Notes under the pieces: generated by a model
The model's database searches: none
Seen by the model: the letters and a program-made list of their open reading frames with translations, nothing else
What the model was told of the DNA's origin: nothing
Position numbers and translations under genes: made by a program
DNA from: Pinguiococcus pyrenoidosus
Lineage: Eukaryota > Sar > Pinguiophyceae > Pinguiochrysidales > Pinguiochrysidaceae
Direction: 5' to 3'
DNA length: 40,367 nucleotides
NCBI GenBank assembly: GCA_019677205.1
Contig: JAAMXY010000698.1
Location: 6,457 to 46,823, forward strand
Part shown: positions 19,101 through 27,504 of the stretch, one piece after another
Position numbering within the stretch: position 1 is the first letter of the stretch
How the letters are laid out: each line of letters begins with the position of its first letter

Positions 19101-19451
19101 GCTTCTGACGCATGCTTCGTCTGAGGTGGAAAGGCGCTCGCAGGCCTGCCCACCAGGCGGCTCTTCCTCAGTCCCCCGTTCAGCGTGGTCGCTGAAGAAG
19201 GGCGCATGTGCCATGATCCTGTTGAGGACCTTCCCCGGCGCGAATTGGCGTTGGAAGCGGCTCTGCCATGGCTACTTCTCGGCGCTGGCCCGAGATCCCC
19301 CGAGTCATCTGTGGCGAGTTCTCCTGGCGCGCTTGGCACGTGCACTTGGCGTCGATGGGCACCGGCAGACGCAGGCCGATGTCTTCGCTGCGACAGTCTC
19401 GTGCTGAAGACATACGCGCAGATCCACGTATCCGTGGGTGCACATCGACAT

Positions 19452-19512
<61 letters not shown>

Positions 19513-19543
19513 AGAGAAGAGCGAATGAGGACCAAAAGTGCAA
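16193..19543 (-). CDS. Long coiled-coil / low-complexity protein, cytoskeletal-type, start uncertain
   Basis: A single frame of up to 1116 aa ends at 16193. The ATG at 19543 is doubtful because the first 30 codons run through a (TC)n tract and give poly Ser-Leu. An acceptor (TGTCGCAG) just before codon 53 (19387) suggests that the real N-terminus comes from an upstream exon; another ATG lies at 19207. The N-terminal 180 residues are basic and disordered, with three RP[AS]SA motifs (RHRPASAG, MRPSSA, GRPASA). Residues about 205-365 are coiled coil (REYIEKITDLEDENLRLKTA, then SELEKKYERDAVLRRYALRI). The next 700 residues are disordered and Ser/Glu/Pro-rich. The C-terminus is YSNDGYEDDFDD. Acidic YxDDF-like ends and RPxSA motifs occur in ciliary and centrosomal proteins, so I infer a cytoskeletal role weakly. 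A 27-bp internal duplication codes for repeated ANANGRT around 17985-18020. Confidence 0.7.
19455..19505. repeat. (GA)n microsatellite, about 25 units
   Basis: An uninterrupted GA/TC dinucleotide run lies at the 5' end of the long minus-strand coiled-coil gene. In the minus orientation it is a polypyrimidine tract, so it could sit in a 5' UTR or in an intron before the first acceptor. Confidence 0.95.
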
Positions 19544-19585
19544 GGGCTGCTTCTGGTCTCGGAGGTGCGAGCGCCGATGGTCTTC

Positions 19586-19943
19586 TCACCGTTTGGTCGC
19601 CATATCCATCCTCGACTTGACGGCAGAGGTCGCACTGCCGACCGCGAAGGCGTCAAGTGCTCCTATCGCCGGTCCCCTGGATCTTTCCGCCTCCGGTTGC
19701 AAGGTTTGGACGAGCGCAGCCCCGGACTGGACGTCGTGAAGCACCTCTTGCAAGGCCCGCTGCTTGAGATCCGCAGCAAGGTGAAGGAGCGCAGGATTGA
19801 AGACGGACGCCGACGCGCGACACCCCTCACGCGGATGGTCCAGGGCAAGCATCGCTTGCGTAGCGGCTGCGTTGACGTCTGAGGCATCGGTGGATCTTCT
19901 CCAGGCGCTTTGGGCTGAAGTCCCGTCTCTCCTCGCCGTGTTT
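19586..19943 (-). CDS. Possible 3'-terminal exon of an unidentified minus-strand gene
   Basis: An open minus-strand stretch ends with a TGA at 19586-19588. Its translation looks like natural protein: SAWRRSTDASDVNAAATQAM, then HLAADLKQRALQEVLHDVQ and a C-terminal SRMDMATKR. Upstream, minus frames across about 20025-20438 are also open (WLRKRRGAFRLCRQLVDGIR), possibly the preceding exon. However, they abut the DUF2439 gene, whose ATG overlaps the antisense ATG in a shared CATG. I cannot fix the splice junctions and recognise no family, so this is a candidate only. Confidence 0.3.
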
Positions 19944-20436
19944 CAGCTGGTTTCTGTCCCACGCGCCGCCCGGAGGCCACCCTCCAGGTCTCTTCCGCGC
20001 CCCTCTCCTGCTTCGTTCACCTCTTCACGCAAAGAGGAAGTCAAAGAGCACTTCAAGCAGCCCTTTGGCGCTCGAAGGTTCCGGACAGAAGAGGAGAGTC
20101 TCCGCTGCGGACTCGCGCGTTGCTTGGTCTGTCCCGCGCAGCGCCGCCGCGGACTGAAAACTGCTTCCTGAGCTCGTCCTGAGCTCGCAGTGCAGTACAA
20201 GCACCGAGCGCGGGGAGACACGGAGCCATTCTGGACGTTTCGGGCGACCCGAGCTTCTCGGAGCGTTCTGAAGCCGTCTGAGGCGCTCCTGGATCTTCGC
20301 CCGGGTGAGTTTCCCGCCTTTTTTTCGAATTCCGTCGACCAGCTGGCGACAGAGACGAAAGGCGCCTCGACGCTTTCTCAACCAGAGCTCCGCTTGCACC
20401 GCTGTATCGAAGGGGCCCAGGAGTCTGTGGCGCAGC

Positions 20437-21336
20437 ATGAGAGTGAAGCACACGAACCTGAGCAAGAAGCGCCCTCGCGCTGTGCCGAAGGGCCCCAGCG
20501 CGCCGCCGAAGTCCAGGGCTTCGGAGGTGCTGCACTGCCTGTACACGCATCAGAAGACCAAGAAGCGCAAGACGTACAAGGAAGGCTTTCTCAAGATATT
20601 TCCGGCGCGTCGGAGGGCACTTCTGTACAAGAGTGAGGCGGACCTGCGGAGCGGATCCGCGCTTGAAGCTTGCACGCATCTGGCGGAGGCGGAGTTGCTC
20701 GAGGCCACGCGGACGCCGGACACGGAACTTGATTTCGAGCGCCACATTGTCATCGTCGGAGAACGACATGGCGCCACTGCCGACTCGCGGCAACCACTGG
20801 CAGCGATCGAAGCTGGGTCGACGGGTCGAGGAGAGGAAAGGCCTCAGCAAGCTGTGCAAGATGCGCCAGGGAAGAAGAAGCGGCTCAAGTTCAAAGCCCC
20901 GGCCAAGGTACTGATCGCGGTCGCGGAGCAGAAGAGTATGGATGAAGGGGCAAGGCAGCAGTGTCTGCTGAATTACAACTACGGTCAGAGCAGCGCTAGA
21001 CAAGCGGAGGTCCTTGGTGGAGAGGGAGCGGATGGCCATGGCCGCGACAAGGAGGAGGGCGCCGCCGAGCTGGAGTGCTTGCAGAGGGAGCAGAATCTTC
21101 TTTGGGAGGAGCTGCACGAGTCCGCCTCCCTCGCAGGCGAGGTGATGGAAGAGGATGGCAGCTTCGAAGAAGAAAGAGATCTGCAAGGTGATGAGCTGCA
21201 AATCCCACAAGACAACCGTGTGTACCTTGCGCCGGTCGATCCAGAAGATGAGGGGCACTACGGCGAGTCTTCGACAGAAGTGTTTGACGCAGTGAGTCTG
21301 GACGACGTCTTGGCTAGGGCAGCGAAATTCATGTGA
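20437..21336 (+). CDS. DUF2439 (ZGRF1/Mte1-type) domain protein
   Basis: A single exon encodes 299 aa from the ATG at 20437. Residues about 33-115 match the DUF2439 domain found at the N-terminus of human ZGRF1 and in yeast Mte1 and fission-yeast Dbl2. Key features are LYTHQKTKKRKTYKEGFLKI, then RALLYKSEADLRSGSALE and DTELDFERHIVIVGE. Those proteins work with the FANCM/Mph1 helicase in recombination and replication-fork repair, so a nuclear genome-maintenance role is inferred. The rest has a basic GKKKRLKFKAPAK patch (about 147-160) and a long acidic C-terminal half. No GRF zinc finger or helicase domain follows, so it resembles the short fungal proteins rather than ZGRF1. An upstream exon is possible, because the frame is open before the ATG. 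The domain call is strong; the function is by analogy. Confidence 0.8.
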   Translation: MRVKHTNLSKKRPRAVPKGPSAPPKSRASEVLHCLYTHQKTKKRKTYKEGFLKIFPARRRALLYKSEADLRSGSALEACTHLAEAELLEATRTPDTELDFERHIVIVGERHGATADSRQPLAAIEAGSTGRGEERPQQAVQDAPGKKKRLKFKAPAKVLIAVAEQKSMDEGARQQCLLNYNYGQSSARQAEVLGGEGADGHGRDKEEGAAELECLQREQNLLWEELHESASLAGEVMEEDGSFEEERDLQGDELQIPQDNRVYLAPVDPEDEGHYGESSTEVFDAVSLDDVLARAAKFM

Positions 21337-21492
21337 CCAGCCGGTGCAAAAAAACCAGATTCAACAACGACGACGAGCCTGCCTCTTCTTCACCATCTTA
21401 TACACCTCAACCTGCTGGAGCAAAGGGGACGAGCCGAACGTGCTCTTCCTGTCGCTCCGCTGAGCACGATTTCAACAACATTTTCGGACAGC

Positions 21493-22888
21493 CTAGGCAG
21501 CGAATGGAAAGGAACAGCAGGTGCTCACGCCGCACATGTTCACACCCCTTTCCATCAGGAAGAAGCCGTCCATGCCTGCAGAGCGAGTAGAAAGATTAAC
21601 GAGGGCCAGCACTTTCACTGAACGAGGCAGCTCAGGCTTTTGCAAAGGCTGGCTCGACGCTTACCCCACTGAGCTCCCCACGAGTTCTTGATGATCCAGT
21701 ACGGCATGCCATCGTCCGTGGTGTCGTATCCAACGGCCAGGACGGCGTGATTCACGTCCTGGGCGCCCGACTGGCAAATGTCGCTGCTGTAGACGCCCGA
21801 ATCGTATTGCTGCGAAACAAGCGGAAGAAAGCATACACGAAACGGAGGGCGATGCTTGAGCGTCAAACCTTGCCCTGCAACAGAAAGGCGTCGGCTGCTG
21901 CTCACCTTGAAATCGCTCGCAACCTGAAAGGCCACGGACACGGGGCCAAAGATGCCCACGGCCTGCTCGAGCTCCTCTTCGTCCATGGTGGTGATGTTGA
22001 AGGCCCTCAGCACCTTGGCCTCCACCTGCTTCTGGTCAAAGACGCATTCGCCATTCTTTGCCGTGTACGGATAGCTCTCCTCGCCCATGATGCCCCCGGC
22101 ATAGTAGATGTACTGGAAGGCATGGGACGGAAGTCCTCCGTTGCAGCCTTGCGCAGCCGTGCCAATGTCAGCTCCAGTCGTCACTCCTCTCTCCCACCTC
22201 CCACATGCGCAAAGGCCGGCGAAGCCCTACCGTTGTTGTCAAAGTTGCCAGCGCAGTCCACCAACTGCTGCTCCGAGAGCGACAGCATCTCGCCCGTGCT
22301 CAGATAGTGCTGCGATTCCATGGCTCCGGTGGTGCTGAACGTCCAGCAGCTGCCACATCCAGCCTGATCTTTGACCGGAGAAACAGCGCCTTCGTCCCTC
22401 CAGTCAATGGAGACCGGCGCGGCGAGCTTTCTCCCCGTAGTTTCCTAAGAGGCGCAGCCACATCCAAGTTAGTTGGCGCCTTCGGTCAGCCGCTCGTGCA
22501 GATCTACGCAGACCTTGAGGTCGCTCAGCCGCATCGGCTTATGCTCACTCGTGGCGCTGCAGTTTTGCCCCTCCATGAGATCCAGACCGTGAAAGCTGCG
22601 AAAGTCTTGCCAAGTCATATCCGAGAAGCGGTTCAGAGCGGCTGTCCACGTCTTCTGCGCCTTGGAGTTCTGCTTCACGACCGAGTCCAAGCTCTCCATG
22701 AAGGCCGAGAACGCTTTGCTCTCCTCGTCGGCACTCGCGTAGCTCTTGCTGAACGAGAGGGACCAGTCTTGAAAGAGATACTGCGCCTCCATGAGAGACA
22801 TCGGCTCCGTGACCGCGAACTTGCGCGCCGAAGCGGCCGAAAACAGCGTCGCCGCTAGCAGTGAGCACATCGCGGTACTTTGGACCAT
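21493..22888 (-). CDS. Cathepsin L-like cysteine protease (peptidase C1A)
   Basis: A secreted or lysosomal papain-type endopeptidase made as a zymogen. Five exons, 22888-22514, 22444-22231, 22147-21906, 21809-21665 and 21575-21493 (introns 69, 83, 96 and 89 bp, GT-AG), give 352 aa. The ATG at 22888 yields a signal peptide ([20 protein letters not shown]). Residues about 35-100 are the I29 inhibitor propeptide ([20 protein letters not shown], then [12 protein letters not shown]). The mature domain begins near [21 protein letters not shown]. The active-site Gln and Cys are in DQAGCGSCW (Cys about 158), the His in [11 protein letters not shown] (about 298) and the Asn in [11 protein letters not shown] (about 319). 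CNGGLP and a final [10 protein letters not shown] complete the fold. The last exon matches the usual WGxxGYFxxxRG...CGI end (here [17 protein letters not shown]), which supports that splice. It is divergent from the C39-like gene. Confidence 0.95.
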
Positions 22889-23262
22889 TTTGGGCAGCAG
22901 CGCTGTGCGATTTGTGGCGCACAACCAAGAAACCTGGCGGCGGCATGTCTGCGACATTGGCTGAAATAGTCGTTAAGACAAATATTAAACTATTTCATAT
23001 TATTATCAAAATTAATCTGATCTTATTGGAAGGGCTGTTTTTTTAAAGAAATATACTGACTAGGATTCTGGTAGAAGCTGCGAGGCGCACAGAATTCGGG
23101 CGCCTAACAGCGCTCGCTCATGGTGACCCGCGCAGCGTAGTCCGCCAAAGCCTCTTTCCAAGGAGCCGGTACAGTTGTGCGGCTGGCACAGCGTGTGCTC
23201 TTGCGCTTACCACGGCCTTTCAACCGCAGGGATCGTGCGTCCGAGAATCTGCTGTGGTTAGG
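22889..23262. promoter_or_regulatory. AT-rich divergent promoter region
   Basis: These 374 bp lie between the cathepsin-like gene (-) and the C39-like gene (+). About 22970-23055 is strongly AT-rich (TATTAAACTATTTCATATTA and similar) against GC-rich flanks. It must hold both start regions, but I cannot identify individual elements. Confidence 0.45.
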
Positions 23263-24436
23263 ATGCCTTCTTCGGCTCTCAGAATCCGCCGTATACTCGT
23301 GCGACTGACATGTTTGGCCGCGCTGTCGTATGATGCGACGGCAGATGATCCTCTTTGCGTGTATCCCAGCGTTTGTGAGCCACCAGCGCGGGCTTTCTCG
23401 CGCGTGGCTCCGGTGTCTCCCCGACAGCAGTGGATTTCGGACGGTGGATACTGCGGTTCGTTGAGCGTGCAGACGAGCGCCATGGCCTTCGGCGCGTACT
23501 TCAGCCAGGATGCGGTGCGGAAGGCTGCGGAGCCAGGCGGAGGACATGGTGACGAGCAGAACGGCTACGAGATCCTGCACACTAATATCCTCGGGGCGCT
23601 GGACAAGCTGCACATCGAATACGAGGCGTTTGACTGGGACAACACGCCGGTTCCGCAGTCTCCGTATCTGCTCCAGTTTTTGAAGAAGCAGCTCTCGCTG
23701 GGGCACCCAGTGGTGATATTTGTCATGTGCAAAGGTACGCGGCCTGATGCTGAAGTCGTCTTGGGAGCGCCAACTCCCGAGGTGGATTGGATGTTTGACT
23801 TTTCGGCGGGTTTTCTCAGGCGACGCGCACCAGTGCTACGACAATCCGAATGCGACCTACGACCACATCGAGGCAGCCTTTGGCATCTACAGCGACCACG
23901 AGCTCTCCGACGCGCGGGTTTTCCCGGACGATGTGCTTGTGCACACGAGCGGGTATGCGCCGGACGGAGAGCAGAACCTCGGCTACTTCCGCAGCTTTGA
24001 CAGCCTCGTGGACACGGTGGCGATGGATGGAAACTGTACGGACGCGATCGGGGTCTGGAAGCAGAACGAAATGTACCCGTGCTTCGAGACGAACTACAGC
24101 TTTGCGGTCGCCATCAAGGGCCTGCGCGTGAAAAGCGACTTGCCAGTCTACGTCTCGGTGAACAGCATCTCGGAGCCGGACGTGACGAAGGGCGAGCAGC
24201 CAGTCGTCCTGCAAGCGGCCGTCACGGTGTCTGGCTTTCAGGAAGGCAAGACGTACAAAGTGTACCGCTACGACGACATAAATTGGGATGTGACCAAGGT
24301 CGAGGAGGTGGCAACTGTGAAAGCAAGCGGCGATGGCGGGCAACTTACACTGGACGAGAAGTTCTCGAGTTCCAGCAGCGTGGCATACACATGTGTGGAG
24401 GTGCAGCAGAGCCTTGCTGAGAGCGTCGTAGAATAG
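23263..24436 (+). CDS. Secreted C39-like papain-fold protein
   Basis: Two exons, 23263-23734 and 23820-24436 (intron 85 bp, GT-AG, phase 1), give 362 aa. An N-terminal signal peptide (ILVRLTCLAALSYDATA) precedes a domain with SDGGYCGSLSVQTSAM (Cys about 64) and FGAYFSQDAVRKAA. It continues with a strand HPVVIFVMCKG, and exon 2 starts with the likely His block CYDNPNATYDHIEAAFGIYS (His about 171) and then DDVLVHTSGYAP. This Cys-then-His pattern resembles bacterial-like C39/papain-fold peptidases found in many microbial eukaryotes. I saw it by motif only. The C-terminal 130 residues form a separate beta-rich segment (KSDLPVYVSVNSISEPDVTK, ending SVVE). If the Cys and His are catalytic it is a peptidase, but an inactive or transglutaminase-like role is possible. 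Confidence 0.75.
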
Positions 24437-24667
24437 CTTTGTCCTTGTCTACACTTGCAGAGTTTTGCCTTCTGCTGGTTGGTTCCATCTGAGGGATGAG
24501 GACCGTGCCTCTTCCTGCCTCAACTATCTCTGATCTGTGTTACGCTCCTGGGTCACCTTGCCGCGCCGCCTCGGCGCAGGTGGAAGACAAGGCGAGGGAG
24601 GACGAGGCCGAGGCGCCAAACGAGTGCCGATGGAGAGATGAAAACAAGACGTTCCGGGAGGTTGTGC

Positions 24668-24678
24668 AAAAAAAAAAA
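24668..24678 (-). terminator. Pol III T-run after 5S rRNA copy 1
   Basis: A run of 11 T on the minus strand follows two bases after the 3' end of the 5S gene, the standard RNA polymerase III stop. Confidence 0.85.
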
Positions 24679-24679
24679 T

Positions 24680-24797
24680 TACACAACACCCGGGCTTCCC
24701 ACGTGGTCCCCCACCGCAGTACTGGCCGGGCCTAAGCGTGCTTGGATATCGCGGTTCGGGATGGGACGCGTCAGATCCACGCTAGTATGGTCGTGTA
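24680..24797 (-). rRNA. 5S ribosomal RNA, copy 1
   Basis: The minus strand reads as a eukaryotic 5S rRNA of 118 nt. It has the 5' region GACCATACTAGCG, the loop CCCATCCCGAAC, AGCACGCTTAGGCC within the internal control region, AGTACTGCGGTGGGGGACC, and the 3' end CCCGGGTGTTGTGTA. The 5' UACACGAC pairs perfectly with the 3' GUUGUGUA to close helix I, which fixes the ends. A T-run terminator follows. The gene is not next to 18S/28S sequences, so 5S genes here are dispersed or separately clustered. It is identical to the second copy 1.7 kb away. Confidence 0.96.
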
Positions 24798-25104
24798 CAG
24801 AATATGGGGGTTTCCAAAGGTGTATAAACTGCGTTATGCAAGTGCGTATAGTCACGCGTTCTAAGAGGAGGTTGGACGGGCGGAGGAGCTGCCCTATGGC
24901 TCCGGAGCCCACACCATAAGGCTCCAAGAGCAAACCAAGTTGCGACTTCGAGGCACGAGCAATCCGCCTATTGGCGCAAGGAACTAGCCGTTGGTGTTTG
25001 GGGCTTCGGAGAGAACATGAAGCGTCGCTCTCACCTTCGCAGCCACGCTCTATGCGCAAGGCAGCTCCGAGAATGTGTAAGAGCATCAAGCATCAGTGGC
25101 ACCT

Positions 25105-25353
25105 ATGGCGACTGAAGGGGATTTCGAGGTGGTGACACCTCTCACGGGGGAACAGACGGCGCCATCAGCGCAAGCTGAGGCCCCGGTTGCTTTGTCTCCT
25201 CCCTCTCCGACACTTTCCTCAGCTGTGCAGAAGGTCCCCGCCCATCTCCAGGTGACCAAGGGTGCTGATCGCCGATCTATGGACGATCTGCATCGCTACT
25301 CGGCAGTCCACTTTCTCTGTGCGTTTATGGCCGATGAGATGATCGACTATTAG
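25105..25353 (+). CDS. Small hypothetical frame
   Basis: An 82-codon frame from the ATG at 25105 lies between the two 5S genes. The translation has a Pro/Ser/Ala-rich N-terminus and ends KGADRRSMDDLHRYSAVHFL then CAFMADEMIDY. No signal peptide, domain or intron-linked continuation is visible. It might be the first exon of a longer gene, a short gene or chance. Confidence 0.25.
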   Translation: MATEGDFEVVTPLTGEQTAPSAQAEAPVALSPPSPTLSSAVQKVPAHLQVTKGADRRSMDDLHRYSAVHFLCAFMADEMIDY

Positions 25354-25564
25354 CTACGCGGACAAGATCCAAGTTTCCGGCCGAATCGATCGTGGATGCG
25401 ATGCAATGCTTCGTAATAATAAGCTGCACTGCACCTGTGAACGCCTGCTACGAGCGGGCGTGTGACTGCGCTGGTGGTGGCCCGGGTAGTCCTTGCACAT
25501 GTGTGCGCTGGGCTTGTCGTCGTTCCTCAATATGACTTCCTTCCAGTTCGTGGGGAGAGGCGTC

Positions 25565-25716
25565 TTGTGCTTCCGTAGTGGCGGTTGGTCCTGTTCTTAC
25601 TTTGTGACCTGGTGCTCAACGTAGCGTTCCATGGAGAGGGTTGTGCTTCCGTAATGGCGGTTGGTCCTGTTCGTACTTTGTGACCTGGTGCTCAACGTAG
25701 CGTTCCATGGAGAGGG
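25565..25716. repeat. 76-bp tandem duplication (two units)
   Basis: Two adjacent 76-bp units, starting at 25565 and 25641, both begin TTGTGCTTCCGTA and end CGTTCCATGGAGAGGG. They differ at only about three positions in the part compared by eye, so the duplication looks recent. The units carry no evident gene. Confidence 0.9.
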
Positions 25717-26365
25717 TAACAGAGAATGAGCGTGGGTTCTGCTCAATCTCCGCACCAAGGTACTCTCCTGCCTCTCCCGAGTGGAACACCCACGAAAATC
25801 GCTTTGAGTAAAGCAAAGTGAAGAATATAGGGCGCCCACCGTAGAATTCTTACGCTGGTGCTGGCAGGGTTAGCCGAGTGGCCGCTTGCATTCGCAAGGT
25901 TTGGCCTGCAGAAGTATCTAGCTGCCGCCTTCGCTCCTTTCACCCTCCTGGAGCTTTTCTTCACCTTTTAGCTTTAGCTATCTGGGGATGCGCGTCACGA
26001 TGTTGACGGAGGATGCCGTGGCACTCGATCAGACGACAGACACTTTATTGAGAGATTCATTGAGAAGTCGGGGGTTTTCACGAAGCAGCGCCCGAAGAAA
26101 GGGAAGAACATGATGCCTTTCCGACCGAACGTGGAGCTGCGCCGGCCGGAGACGATGGACACAGGAGGCGCGTACGAATTCCCAGACTAGTTGAGGCGTA
26201 AGGCGAGGAAGAATGGCCAATCGGTGAAGAGACGGTTGGCGACGGCAAGGCGCAGAATTTGAGAACAGCTCACGGTAGCCGGACTGATCTCCGACGGTAT
26301 GCCTACTGTGGCCGCAATTCGAACCGGCTCGAGAACGATAATCATAAGAAGGACGGTGCTTCAGC

Positions 26366-26373
26366 AAAAAAAA
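26366..26373 (-). terminator. Pol III T-run after 5S rRNA copy 2
   Basis: Eight consecutive T on the minus strand lie four bases beyond the 5S 3' end. The flanking bases differ from those of copy 1. Confidence 0.8.
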
Positions 26374-26377
26374 GTTT

Positions 26378-26495
26378 TACACAACACCCGGGCTTCCCAC
26401 GTGGTCCCCCACCGCAGTACTGGCCGGGCCTAAGCGTGCTTGGATATCGCGGTTCGGGATGGGACGCGTCAGATCCACGCTAGTATGGTCGTGTA
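26378..26495 (-). rRNA. 5S ribosomal RNA, copy 2
   Basis: It appears identical over all 118 nt to the copy at 24680-24797, on the same strand, with the same helix I closure. Similarity stops almost exactly at the gene ends: upstream only CTG or so is shared, and downstream the T-runs differ. Either gene conversion has kept the genes identical or each moved as a discrete unit. It has its own T-run terminator, so it is probably functional. Confidence 0.96.
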
Positions 26496-26760
26496 CAGAC
26501 GAGAGTGTCGTTTAGTGCTATATGAACTCACTCACTCTTCCACTCGCGCCAAAAGGAAACATAACGTCTTCATCCCATTAAGATATAAAATTATGATACG
26601 TTAGATGAGAAATAATATTTTAAAATATTTGGATGGCCAGCAGCCAAGCGCTTTTCCCCCTTTTCCTCTTTTTCCTCAAGTCCTCTCGTGGGGCTCCCGT
26701 GGAGACGACGGTGGGGATTGCTTTCGGGCCGGCGAAGCAGATCAAATGTATGGGAGTTGA

Positions 26761-26778
26761 GCACCCGAGCTCGGGTGC
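26761..26778. repeat. Perfect 18-bp palindrome GCACCCGAGCTCGGGTGC
   Basis: The sequence equals its own reverse complement, centred on GAGCTC. It lies in a gene-poor spacer about 265 bp beyond the 5' end of the minus-strand 5S copy 2. Confidence 0.9.
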
Positions 26779-27147
26779 GGCAACTCGGATGGACGGGGCG
26801 CAACGCTCAAGTCCGGCCTGGGGAAATTCCCCGGACACTGGGGCCGAGAGGGCCAGCCGTAGATGGCGTGGCTTCGGAGCGCCGTGAGCGAAGATGCCTT
26901 CGGGCGGAGCGGTAGTGCGGCTGCTCGGGATGTCACTTGTCGCAGCAAAGTTATGCAATCACACCAGCTTCGGCTGGTGCAACACAACGGGGATTACAAC
27001 ACCGCGTCTCCGCGGTCAAGCTCAAAAATCTATGCCAAGAAAAGCCTCCCTTCTTCTGCGCTGCGCCTGTCTGCAAGTCTCTGGAGCGCCGCGCGCGACA
27101 CTCAGGGCCTGCACAAGCTGGGAGAGCCAGGCACCGAGGTGCTGGAG

Positions 27148-27210
27148 GACCGGTGCGCGGCGGGCGAGGACGGGTGCGATGCGGGCGAGGACCGGTGCGA
27201 TGCGGGCGAG
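27148..27210. repeat. 21-bp tandem repeat, three units
   Basis: Three exact-length units of the form GACSGGTGCGMKGCGGGCGAG are present. In one plus frame (open 26863-27294) they read as EDRCAAG, EDGCDAG, EDRCDAG. Other frames are also open, so coding is unproven. Confidence 0.85.
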
Positions 27211-27437
27211 GTGAATGGGTGGCGGAGATGGATCCGCGACGTCTGTCCATGGGTTTCGCACACTCGCGAGACGGAGACGGAGACCGAGGCGTAGACCGCG
27301 TAGACGGTGAGGTAAGTGGGTTCCGTAAAGATGCAACGAACGAGAGAGATGTAGGAAATGAGCTGGAGATGAGTTGCAGCACCAGAAGGTTACCATGTGG
27401 TCTTTTTGTGTCGTCTTTTTGTGTGGTCCCTTTGGGT

Positions 27438-27504
27438 GAAGAAGAAGAAGAAGAAGACGACGACGAAGAAAAAGAAGAAGAAGAAGAAGAACAACAACAA
27501 CAAG
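27438..27504. repeat. GAA/GAC/CAA triplet repeat
   Basis: A run of GAA triplets is interrupted by GAC triplets and ends in CAACAACAACAA. It is about 170 bp beyond the stop codon of eIF3c and noncoding by position. Confidence 0.8.

Larger units (their letters stand above)
24798..26377. other. Spacer between the two 5S rRNA genes
   Basis: This is about 1.6 kb with no convincing protein gene apart from the small frame at 25105-25353. It holds a 76-bp tandem duplication. A TTAGCCGAGTGG motif at 25869 looks like a tRNA A box, but no tRNA could be folded. The rest has no feature I can name. Confidence 0.5.

Noticed and set aside
20053-21258. 401-codon minus-strand frame
   Set aside because: It is mostly antisense to the DUF2439 gene, whose protein domain is clearly recognisable on the plus strand.
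25855-25935. tRNA-like A box (TTAGCCGAGTGG) suggesting a tRNA-Leu or tRNA-Ser
   Set aside because: No matching B box (GGTTCGANTCC) follows at the right distance and no cloverleaf with a 7-bp acceptor stem can be paired.
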